Shown here piece after piece: positions 53,656 through 64,000 of a stretch of DNA of 64,000 bases; the stretch's first letter is position 1; each line of letters begins with the position of its first letter. A program made the translations under genes and the position numbers. The stretch spans positions 37,852,133 through 37,916,132 of the forward strand of contig CM059975.1 of NCBI GenBank assembly GCA_030490835.1, read 5' to 3'. The notes below the pieces were generated by a model. That model ran no database searches and was not told the DNA's origin. It saw only the letters and a list, made by a program, of their open reading frames with translations. Source of the DNA: Annona cherimola (taxonomy: Eukaryota > Streptophyta > Magnoliopsida > Magnoliales > Annonaceae).

Positions 53656-54901
53656 TGTTGAAATCAATGGCAAATTAAGCAAACATCTGTGTTTTGATGA
53701 TTAACCATTCAATTTGAGTAAGTATTGGATACTAATATATTTTGTAAAAATATTTAAAGGTTATAAAAATGAAAAATCTGAATCTGACAGATCAAGTTGC
53801 AATCCAAGTCGACTTCAAAAGCAACTTGGAAGAAGAAAAATATTCCAGTGCTGAAAATTGATCCAAGACAGATGAAGTCGCAAGGCCAAGTCGACTCTAT
53901 CTGCGACTTGGGTGAAGTCGCAGACCCAAGTCGACTCTAACATCGACATCGAGAGCCCAAACCTTCCAACGTTGAAAATGGGATCCAAGACAAGTGAAGT
54001 CGCAAGTCCAAGTCGACTCCAGTTGCGACTTGGGTGAAGTCATAGACCCAAGTCGTCTCCACCATCGACTTTTCAAAAACTCCAGCATTGAAATTTGAAT
54101 ATGAGACTAGTGAAGTCGCACCTGAAGTCGACTCCATGTGCGACTTGAGTGAAGTCGCATACCCAAGTCGACTCCACATGCGACTTGAAGTGAAGTTGAT
54201 CCCCAAGTCGACCTAGGCATCTGACTTGAGTCAGACTGAAGATGGTTTTAGTCCAAGACAAGCAATTCTACATGATAAAACCATTCAAGACTATATTCTG
54301 ATTAAGAAAAACTCATTTGGCCATTTCTAAGGATTGCAAAATCAAGAATATCAAAGTATCATGAATACTAGGCTTGAAGATAAGATCTCCAAGAGTGATT
54401 GAAGAAGTCAAAACGTCAATAAAGATAAAAAGATCTAGTCGAAGAACCAATACAAGTTGAATGATGAGCAACCAAGCTAATTTCCAAAGAATTCAAGTTC
54501 ATCAAGTGAATACAGAAAGTGAAGTCGCACCCGAAGTCGACTTCACCTGCGACTTGGGTCAAGTCCAGGACCAAGTCGACCTGGAGCAGGAACTTGAAAC
54601 ATTGCTGAAGACCGAAGTCTCACCCGAAGTCGACTCTAGTCTGCGACTTGGGTGAAGTCGCATCCGAAGTCGACTCCATCTGCTATTTGGGTCGCAACGG
54701 TCGGAATAATTCGAACGTTAGCGCATTAAATGCTGCGATTTACATTTTTATTTTTATTGCTTTATTACTCTCCATATTATTCATTTATTTCATTAAGGGG
54801 ATTAAATCAAACAGGGGCAAATTTTTGTTTAAGTGAAAATTTTTAAAATACCCAATTCACCCCTCCCCTCTTGGGTAATTGCCATAAACTCGGGACCAAC
54901 A
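53656..54901 (+). repeat. 5' LTR of the right-hand family A element, internally deleted
   Basis: 1246 bp from TGTTGAAATC to GGGACCAACA, followed by the PBS. U3 arrays lie at 53800-54225 and 54520-54695. At about 54737 the sequence jumps from the GCGCATTAAATGC segment straight to U5. Compared with the LTR at 30033, roughly 500 bp are missing, including the TATA box and the transcript start. The left flank is TTAAG (53651-53655); the right flank is outside the window. Confidence 0.9.
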
Positions 54902-54903
54902 AG

Positions 54904-54918
54904 TGGTATCAGAGTAGG
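54904..54918 (+). other. Primer binding site, tRNA-iMet (one change)
   Basis: TGGTATCAGAGTAGG, two bases inside the LTR; a single C-to-T change from the site at 5530-5544. Confidence 0.9.
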
Positions 54919-54950
54919 TCTTTGAGTTTTAAACCAAAGAGATCTTTTGA

Positions 54951-56813
54951 AATGACATCCCAATCAACTTCCACCCCTGCATTTGCCGAGGGCCAATCTT
55001 TCACAAGGCTGCCCCCTATTTGATGGGTTTAACTTTGGTTATTGGACATTGAGAATGAAATAATTGATCATGGCTACGAATATTGATTCTTGGATTGCTA
55101 TCCAAGATGGTGTTGTGTTGCCTACCTATGAAAGAGCCTCCACATGGTCCGAGTAGGAAGTAAGAATTGTTAAAAGCAACGCAAAGGCCATGAATTTCCT
55201 CTTTTGTACATTGGCAGCATCCGAATACGATAGAGTATCTTCATGCCAAACTGCTAAAGAAATATGAGACACTCTTACATCTATATATAAGGGAATTTCT
55301 CAAGTCTAAGGGACTAGGAGAAATATTTTGATTGGAGAGTTAGAAAGTTTTAAAATGCTTGAAACTGAAAAATATTTCTGAAATATTTGTTAGATTCTCT
55401 AAGATTTCTAACGCTTTGAAAGGTCTTGGAAAAGCAATTTCTGAATCCGAGCAGGTAATGAAGATCTTAAGAGCGCTACCCGAATCTTGGACTCTGAAGA
55501 TCACGGCCATTGAGGAAGCAAAGGACCTCAACACACTACAGCTAGAAGATCTAATAAGCTCACTTATGTCTCATGAGCTAATAAAGAAGAGAAATGAAGA
55601 ACAACACAAAGGAAAAAGAGTTATAGCCTTAAAAGCCACACAAGCATCAGACGACTCCATCTCATCATATCAAAACGACGATGAGGAAATTGTCTTTCTC
55701 ACAAGACAGTTCAAAAAATTTGTAAGGAAAGGAAGGAACTTCAAAATCTTCAAAGAAAGAAATCCAAAGGAGAAAAAGAAGGAGGCTACAAAGTGCTTCC
55801 GGTGTGGTGGTATGAGGCATATGCAAGCCTAATGCCTAACGCCCGATGAGACCAAAACAAAGGAGCGAAGAGATAAGAAAGATTGAGGAGAAAACAGAAG
55901 ATTTCAAAAGATTAAAGGAAGAGGCATGTATGTCAACGAGGAGACATCTACAATATGCAACTCCTCAAACGAAGAAAATGAGGCCGCAAATTGTGCAAGG
56001 ATTTGCTGCATGGCCACCATGGAAGAAGACCTTAATCTATATCTAGCAGCGACAGAAATTTTAGAGGATCAAACCACTTAAACAAACTGCACAAGTAGTG
56101 AAGAGGTAACCTCTAAACAAAAATCTATTTCTATTTTTGCAAATGATTGCCTCAAACATGCTAAATTGGAAGAACTACAACAAGCTTATGATTCATTATA
56201 TGAAAAAATAAAGAAATTAGGAAACAAGTTCAAAATGAAAAAAAGACAATGTGATGTAGTAATAATTGTGAACGGAAAACTTGCCGAAAAAGTTGATCAC
56301 TTGACAAATGAAAAGAACATCTTGATAAGAGAGATGGAAAAACTCAAAAAGAAAAATGAATCGTTAAATGAATCACTTGCTAAGTTCTCCAATACAGGGG
56401 AAAACATCAAAATATTTTTAAATATGACCGCCCAAAGTGACAAGAGATGACTTGGGTATTCCACATTTGAGATGGGAGAAAGTAGTAAGTCAAATGCTCC
56501 AAGGACTCATAGAAACCAAGCAAAACCTATCTATGTTAAACTAAAGATGAATCATGTTGCTTGGACCAAAAGGACAACTTGGAAACCAACTACTACATGG
56601 TTTCCCACTCCAAGACTCCCGAAAGCTTGTAATTTTTACAATAAGATGGGACATAAGGTATATCAATGCAAAATGAGAAAACTACAAAATCTTGGTGCAA
56701 AATTGGTTTGGGTACCTAAGAGCATTGGATTTATGCCCTCAAAAGTAGATCAACTTAGGTTCCAATGGTTAACTAATCCAAATAGACCCATAAAATGGGT
56801 ACCAAAAAGATAA
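54951..56813 (+). pseudogene. gag of the right-hand family A element, several lesions
   Basis: Matches the gag at 3698-5498. It begins MTSQSTSTPAFAEGQ. A one-base insertion near 55010 shifts the frame, and stops follow (for example near 55155, in the zinc-knuckle region near 55830, and at 56448-56450). Recognisable parts are the KLKNISEIF...SSLMSHELIKKRNEE region, a damaged first knuckle (CFRCGGMRHMQA followed by a stop), a charged coiled-coil-like region (56166-56440) and the second CCHC knuckle with one Cys replaced by Tyr (CNFYNKMGHKVYQC). It ends WVPKR, TAA at 56811-56813. More damaged than the left-hand copy. Confidence 0.9.
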
Positions 56814-56874
56814 GCTCTACTTGATTTGATTTTTGCAGGTTTGTCTTAGAGCAAAAGCCAACAATATGTAGTTT

Positions 56875-59412
56875 ATGGATAGTGGCTGCTCAAGACATAT
56901 GACGGGAGAAAAAGGATTGTTCCGTAGGATTAAACCGTATAGTGAAGGAACGGTTGCTTTTGGGAACAATGAAAAATGTATAATCAAAGGAAAAAAAATA
57001 TTTATGGAATTTCAAATGCATGTATTGAGAATGTATTATTTGTTGAAGGACTCAAACACAACTTAATGAGTATTAGTCAATTATGTGATAAAGGTTATAA
57101 AGTTGTATTTGAATGCTCTATATGCAATGTATTTGATGATGATCACATAGTATTTAGTGGCAAAAGGCATGGAAATATATATTTGGTTTGCCTAGATGAA
57201 TTTGATGGAAAATGTCTAATAGTCATAGAAAATGATCCATGGATATGACATAAAAGGCTTGGACACATAAATATGTCAAATATTAAAACCTTATGAAAAA
57301 AGAGCCTAGTAGAAAGGTTACCAAAGCTTAAATATGACAAGGATAAGATTTGCAAGGCTTGTCAATTATCCAAGCAACCCAAAATGTCATTTTCTACCAA
57401 AAAGGAAATTTCAATGACTAGACCACTTGAATTATTGTATATGAATTTTTATGGGTCATCAGATATTTTAACTCTTGGTGGAAAAAAGTATATATTTGTA
57501 ATTGTTGATGATTTTTCAAGATTCACTTGGATTATACTCTTAGCTAGCAAAGATGAAGCCTTTTCTATGTTTGTCACATTTTCACATTTGGTGCAAAATG
57601 AAAAATAAAATATAATTATTTCCATTATAAGTGATCATGGTAGTGAATTTGAAAATAAACGATTCATAGAATTTGTAATGATAAAGGAATTCACCATACA
57701 TTTTCTGCACCAAGAATCCCCCAACAAAATGGGGTTGTTGAAAGAAAAAACAGGACAATACAAGAAATGGCTAAAACTATGCTAAATGAGAGTAAATTGT
57801 CAAAAAGGTTTTGGGGTGAAGCTGTAAGTATAGCTTGTCATGTATTAAACCGAGTTACCATTAGAGCAATCTTGAAAAAGACTCCATATGAACTTTGGAA
57901 AGGTAGAAAACCAAACATATCTTATTTCCATGCCTTTGGATGTACTTGCTATGTGCTAAACAATGGAAAGACAAATTTAGGAAAATTAGATGCTAAAAGT
58001 GATGAAGCAATTTTCCTTGGCTATTTATCAAATAGCAAAGCATATAGAATCTTTAACAAGAAAAATCAAATAATAGAAGAATCAATACATGTTGTTTTTA
58101 ATGAATTTAACCAAACTCCGAAAAAAGAGGATGAATTAAGTGATGCAGATGAAGTATCAAAGAATCCAAAGGCAGAACAACAAGAGCAACAAGGAGAAAC
58201 CGAGGCAAAATAAGAAAACTTCATGGAGGAAAGGGTAAGTGAAGGTAATAATTCTTACAAACCTCCAACTGATTTAACATTAAAAAATGACCATCCAATT
58301 GAATTAGTCATTGGTAATATCTATGAAGGAGTGAAAACTAGAAGATCAAGATACAATATTTGTGGAGAATTTGCTTTTGTGTCAGAAATTGAACCAACAA
58401 CTATTGACCAAGCTCTTGGTGATGAAAATTGGATTACCGCAATGCAAGAAGAGCTAAATCAATTTGAAAGAAATAATATATGACATTTAGTTCCTAGACC
58501 CAAAGATTGCACGGTTATTGGTACCAAATAAGTATTTAAGAACAAATTAGACGAAAGTGGACTAGTGGTGAGAAACAAAGCCAGATTAGTAACCAAAGGT
58601 TATTCCCAAGAAGAGAGAATAGACTTTGAAGAATCATATGCACATGTGGCTAGATTAGAAGCCATACGTATCTTATTAGCTTTTGCTTGTCACATGGACT
58701 TTAAATTGTTTCAAATGGATGTAAAAAGTTCATTTTGGAATAGATACTAGAATGAAAGAGTTTATGTTGAACAACCTCCGAGCTTTGAAGAAAATGATCA
58801 ATCAAAATATGTTTATAAATTAACAAAATCTTTATATGGATTAAAACAAGCTCCACGAGTTTGGTATGAAAGGTTAGGCAAATTTTTGATTGCCCATAAC
58901 TTTCAAAGAGGAAAGGTTGATACAACATTATTTATCAAGTATAAAGACAATGATATCTTAATTGTTCAAATTTATGTTGATGATATTATATTAGGTGCTA
59001 CTAATGAAACTCTGTGCCAAGAATTTTCTGAGATTATGCAGAGTGAATTTGAAATGAGCATGATGGGAGAATTAAACTTCTTCATTGGACTGCAAATTAA
59101 GCAACAAGCAGAAGGAATATTCATAAATCAGTCCAAGTACGTCAAGGAGATGTTAAAGAAATTCAGAATGCAGAATAGCAAAGGCGCAAACACACCAATG
59201 AGTGCAAATATCAATATCGACAAGGACGAAAAGGGTAAACCTATCGAACAAAAATTGTATAGAAACGTGATAGGGTCTTTGTTGTATTTAACTGCTTCTA
59301 GACCTGATATTCTATTCATTGTTTGCATGTGTTCTAGATTTCAATCATGTCCTAGAGAATCACATTTAATAGCTGTAAAAAGGATTTTTAGATATTTAAT
59401 AAATACCACTAA
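56875..59412 (+). pseudogene. pol of the right-hand family A element, part 1 (protease to RT/RNase H)
   Basis: Protease MDSGCSRHMTG at 56875, integrase with an intact CKAC pair, the D...D...E core, then RT with YVDDI near 58974. The frame carries many stops (for example at 57246, 57606, 58211, 58481 and 58748) and a one-base deletion near 57672. The sequence ends in the RT-RNase H linker at 59412, where an unrelated 3871-bp LTR is inserted. It continues at 63284. Confidence 0.92.
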
Positions 59413-62400
59413 TGTGAAACCCCAACCTATGTAAGATTCAATGTATGCATTGAACATATATATGTGAATTAAATGAATTATGGATGATTTTATGAATGGT
59501 GATTAAAAATTTAATTGCCGGAGCCCAATATGAGTCAAGGTGACTAAAGGGGCATAATGAGGATTAAAACATGCTAATGTGGCATGAATGTTTAGTCTCA
59601 TTTCCATGATTTAATTAAGGGAGATTAAAGTGGAAATTATGGAATTATGTTGGAAAAATATAGAAAATTCATAACTCAACGCCTGTTAGGCGGATTCAAG
59701 TGAAATTTGACAGGGAAGTTGATGATGATAGGCTTGATATTATGGAATTATTAGATTATGAAAATCCTTGATGAAATTATTTTAAGAAATTATTGATCAT
59801 ATCTCAAATCCAACCGTTAACTTCAAATGGCTATAACTTGAGCTAGGAAAATCAGATTGAGATGAAATTTGAAACGGTTGAATGAAATTATGAGATGCAC
59901 ATTTTGGAAGGTTTGTATTAAGAATAATATGTTGAGAAAATATTTTCATTGAAAAAGGTGAGCATGGTTGACTTTTTCACTTCAAGAGTAACATGCATTA
60001 AATGCTAGAGTACATGGAATTAATGCAATTTTTAATGGACCAAATAGGTGTCAAATGCAGGTGCAATGCAGGGTATTTTATGCATAATTATAAAATGAAA
60101 AAATCCTATGAATTATCCATGCATTAATGTGCACATTTAAGGGGCTAAGGAGAGCTCAAATGAGCATAGGCAAGTGTGACAATGTAGGGACGTCCAAGTG
60201 ATGCTATTGCTGGATTTTTTTCAATTTTTTCTTTTATAAATAATGCACACACCTAGATGACATGTAGGGACACATTAATGGGCATTTATTCTTGTAAAAA
60301 AATGCAAGAAAAATCGTGAATTGCAGCTGCCATGAAAGGTGAAAAAGTGGACTGCTTGTTGCATGCAAATGACGTGCAATAGATTGATGTGCTGTTGCTG
60401 TTTTTGTTAATTTTTTATACCAAATTAATGAATAAATTAAATTCTAATTATGTATTTAATTTACCCTTAAAATGATATTATTAAAAAATAGAAAAAAATA
60501 TGAAAATGGGCAGCAGCTAGGGACGTGCCAAGTGGACAGCTTGGATGGTCAAGATTGAGCAAATTTTTGAATTTTTAAAAATGTATAAAAAATTATTTTA
60601 CATGGATAATATTTATCCAGCACATTAAGAGGATAAGGGGACATTAAATTTTTGTGGAAAATTCAGCTCTAAAGTGGGGACCACAGCTGGAAAATCCAGC
60701 ACTATAAGAGGCATGCACGTTCACATGGATGGAGGGGAAGAAAAAAAAGGAAAAAAGAAGGGGAAAATGAGGGATTGCCAATTAATCAAGTAAGTATATG
60801 TTAATCTTGATTTTATACTTCAAATTTGAAAATTATATGATGTTATAAACCAAAATATGAACGAAGTAGTCAACAAAGTATTTTCACCATGAAACATTTT
60901 TTAAAATCTCATAATATTATGATTAAGGGACGACCAAAATTTTAGATTTAAATATTAAGCATGTTTCAAATTAAAAATCCGAGAAGATTAACCTAAACAG
61001 GGTAGAACGGGTGACGGGATCATCTGTAGTAAATGATTTTTAATAATTTTTATAAAATTAATTTAAGGCTGAAAGTTTTATATGATATATAAGACATATT
61101 TATAATCATACAAAAAAATTAAAAATTTTGTTTTGATGGGTATACATATGCCTCATAATTCACGTGATTAGGGCTGACCCTAAACTCACAAGACTGTTCA
61201 GCACAGTGAAAATGCCAAAATAAATATATAATGTTAATATTTCATGATGAAATATTTATTACAGTTAATTAATATATTTATTAATTTATGATAAAAATTC
61301 AGAATTAAATACCTTTATTTGATTATAAATCAAGATTTAGAGATTTCAGTACGCCTGATTTCAGCATATGTGGATAGTTTGAGAAAAAAATCAAACAAAA
61401 AAATGAAACCCATGTAGAAATGATCCAAATTGATATATATATATATATATATGTTAATACCCTAAATTTGGGTTAGGAAAAGTTGGATTAATTGCTGAAA
61501 ATTCGGATTTATAAAACTGCTTAGGGTTATGTGTCAAAAGACACGTTAAACAGGTGAAAAATGGGTTCCAAAGTTGCTGTTTTGGAAACCTATGATTAGT
61601 GGATTTAAATTCCATAAAAATACCCTAATTATAGTGGTAATTAAGGTTAATTATCCTTCTGAATTAGTAACTAAGTTTCTGGTTTATAAAATTTTATGAA
61701 ATGCACCATGTATGTATTGCCAAATGAGCGTATGTGAATAGATAGATATGCGTGGATGATAAATGACTTATGAAATTTGATTTTGTGCAAAAATGCATGA
61801 AAATATGATGAATTTTATGATTATATATCTTTCTATAATTGCATGATGTTAATTCCAAAATTTTGGAATTGATTAATGAAGCTAAGGCCACGACGGGTGC
61901 TTAAAATGAGCAACGATGTGTGCATTTTGGAAAATAAGTGAAAATGGCATAAGGAAGGTAATGAGCCATTAAATGGTGAATATTGAATGATTATTAAGTG
62001 AATGTATGATTACCCTACTTAGGGGACTAATGTGATGTGTAATAGCCCATGTAATGCACAAGTATGTGCTATATGGGCATAACAACTTGAAAAGTCGAAA
62101 GAATTATGTATGTTGATAAAAAAGGGTTGAAAAACTGAGTTGAACGCAAGCAAAAGAAATATATGAATGTTATATCATTTTTATATGTATAGGCAAAGGC
62201 AAAGGCAAAGGGATAAGCGAAACGGAAAGCTAAGCAAGCGAGGTAAGCAAGCAGCTTTCTAAATGACTTTTGTTTTAAATGCTTTCCAAGTTGTTTAAGG
62301 ATGGTCATTCCTTATCTATATGCGTATTGAAATGTTATTTCTATTGAAATAAATGATTGCTTATGGTTTCGCAATTATTCATAAAAAGTAATAATGTATG

Positions 62401-63283
62401 GATTTGAAACAATGTTTCAAAAGGGATGGTGCAAAGAATTCTCTACATGAGAATGACAAGTTCCATGTGTAAGGGGGTATATGATGCTGAGGTGACTAAA
62501 AGTCATGCATGGAATGGAAATCAAGTAGGCTAGTCGAGGTAGTAAGTGGACGAGGAGTCCCCCTTGACGTTGCCAAGTCGGTAGGTTCGGCGCCAAGGAT
62601 GGAAAGGATTATGTCATGAAAGAGGGTTCCCCGAGCTAGCGTATCGTCACATGAAGGATAGCGTCATCAATGAAAATGATGCATTTGGACATCCAATGTT
62701 TATGAAGTGTTTATGAATGATTTATGAAAAGGTTTTTGCTCCACAAGTAGTTGATCACTTGATAAGTGTCTCTACTGAAGTGAGAAAAATGCTTTTAAAT
62801 AAATATGCCTTCAAAATGAATTACCTGTAAAATATAAGCTTGCTTATTGGGTTTCGACTTACGTTTTCATTTTCCAAACCCATATACAGGTGAAAGAAGA
62901 GACCTAGTAAAGGAGCAAGAGCTATCCATTGAAGAAATGGAAAAACATTATAAGTTCATGTTTGTGAAAAACTTATGATGAATGATTGTAAATTTACCTT
63001 GATGTTTTATGTTGACATCTATGATGATACATGCAATGACATCTTATTTATGAGTTTTTTTTGAAATATGTTATGAAAATCATGTATAGTTATGACATTA
63101 TTTGATGGAAATGAATCAGATATGCATGAAATAAACATATGAGGAATTAAACCCCTATATAAAGATATTTAATTGGATAAATATCCGTTAAAACCCACCG
63201 TGTGATAGGGCAACAATCCTGATCACGTTTACCAGTCGAACGATCTTGAGGTAAGGATTTGATGCTCGGGCTGGGGCGCCACA
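59413..63283. mobile_element. Nested solo LTR, 3.9 kb, probably Ty3/gypsy
   Basis: Starts TGTGAAACCCCA and ends GGGGCGCCACA, a TG...CA element with short inverted ends. It is flanked by ACTAA on both sides (59408-59412 and 63284-63288), a perfect 5-bp duplication. There is no coding frame of note. A TATA box (TATAAGAG) lies at 60703-60710, an (AT)n tract near 61433-61452 and a GGCAAA tandem near 62193-62212. Length, ends and absence of genes fit a solo LTR of a large Ty3/gypsy lineage such as Tekay/Del, which is inference. Orientation is plus if the TATA box is real. Confidence 0.8.
60703..60710 (+). promoter_or_regulatory. TATA box of the nested LTR
   Basis: TATAAGAG in CCAGCACTATAAGAGGCATG, about 1.3 kb into the nested element; a reasonable U3-R boundary position. 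A sequence match only. Confidence 0.5.
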
Positions 63284-63805
63284 ACTAATCTAGGACTATG
63301 GTATTCAAAGGGGTCAACTTTTGATCTAATCGGCTACTCGGATGTGAATTTTCCCTGTTACAAAGCACATAAAAAAAGCACTAGTGGAACATGCCAATTT
63401 CTTGGAAACATGTTGGTTTCATAGTTTTCAAGAAAACAGACTAATGTTTCTCTATCTACGGCGGAAGCCGAATATATAGCCGCTGGGAGCTGTCGTGTGC
63501 AACTACTTTTGATGAAACAACAACTTAAAGATTATGGTGTTGATTATCATGATATTCCAATTAGATGTGATAATACAAGTGCAATTTGTTTGACCAAAAA
63601 TCCTGTGTTGCATTCTAGAACAAAGCATATAGATATAAGACACCATTTTATTTGTGAACATATTGAAAATCATGATATTTGTTTGGAATATATGAAAACA
63701 GAGGATCAAATTGTAGATATTTTTACGAAACCTCTAGCAAAAGAATCATTTTATAAAATTAGAAATGATATGGGTATGATTGAGTTTGATAGAAATATAA
63801 TATGA
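63284..63805 (+). pseudogene. pol of the right-hand family A element, part 2 (RNase H)
   Basis: Resumes the pol reading interrupted at 59412, with LIGYSD, STSGTCQFLG, STAEAEYIAAG and the C-terminal DIFTKPLAKESFYK, ending at 63805. It has a stop codon near 63422 where relatives have Trp. Removing the nested element and one ACTAA would restore colinearity with the left-hand copy. Confidence 0.92.
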
Positions 63806-64000
63806 TAGGGGAAGTGTTCCTAGAAAGTCTAAGTTGAAAGATCCAAGTCGACTCCAGTATTCCCAAGTTGACTTCAGTGAAGTCGACTCCAGTAAGTCGA
63901 AGTCAACTTCGTGAGGGGCGAAGTCGACTACACATAGGCGAAGTCAACTTCGGTTAGGGTAAGTTGACTCCAGAGCGCGTCACTTCATCTTCCCGTGTCG
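63806..64000 (+). repeat. pol to 3' LTR spacer with GTCGAC array
   Basis: Counterpart of 163-612: a dense run of AAGTCGAC/GTCGACTT and GTTGAC/GTCAAC variants from 63840 to 63975, ending with GAGCGCGTC at the edge (compare CTGCGCGCGAC in the left-hand element). The extra ORF and 3' LTR lie beyond the window. Confidence 0.75.

Overview
The window looks like nuclear DNA from a eudicot plant. It is AT-rich, has spliced genes with GT-AG introns, two plant-only class III (secretory) peroxidase genes, many Ty1/copia LTR retrotransposon copies primed by initiator-Met tRNA, and several MITE families. I cannot name the species. I saw no tRNA, rRNA, CRISPR or bacterial-type feature.

Layout. 1-7243: most of a minus-strand Sirevirus-like Ty1/copia element (here 'family A'): start of a small extra ORF, pol, gag, PBS and the complete 5' LTR; the 3' LTR lies beyond the left edge. 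7244-10617: AT-rich intergenic DNA with MITE-like units. 10770-12882: peroxidase gene 1, minus strand, four exons, apparently intact. 12990-21735: gene-poor DNA with MITEs. 21741-23385: old solo LTR of family A. 25430-26395: decayed copia gag-protease remnant of another lineage, abutting 26400-28615, a broken family A gag plus LTR. 30033-31643 and 33536-35332: two solo LTRs of family A, each with a perfect 5-bp target duplication. 35768-38292: a roughly 0.9-kb direct duplication with MITEs. 40330-44391: peroxidase gene 2, plus strand, four exons, apparently intact. 44937-52470: ruin of a third, minus-strand Sirevirus-like element with LTR remnants, a polypurine tract and a decayed extra ORF. 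53656-64000: a second, plus-strand family A copy whose RNase H region is split by a 3871-bp nested LTR.

The only genes likely to make host proteins are the two peroxidases. They are paralogues in head-to-head (divergent) orientation about 27 kb apart, with matching exon structure, identical sizes of exons 2 and 3, and a shared TATA-box context. Nearly everything between and around them is transposon-derived.

The least ordinary signal is in family A. The U3 half of its LTR, and the stretch between pol and the 3' LTR, are built from dense alternating copies of AAGTCG/CGACTT. These form about 39-bp units, each an inverted repeat (AAGTCGCA ... TGCGACTT) around a GTCGAC palindrome. The arrays lie upstream of the LTR TATA box, stay open in several frames on both strands, and decay in older copies at the central CpG into TTGAC/GTCAA. 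They look like repeated cis-elements or RNA hairpins rather than genes; their function is unknown.
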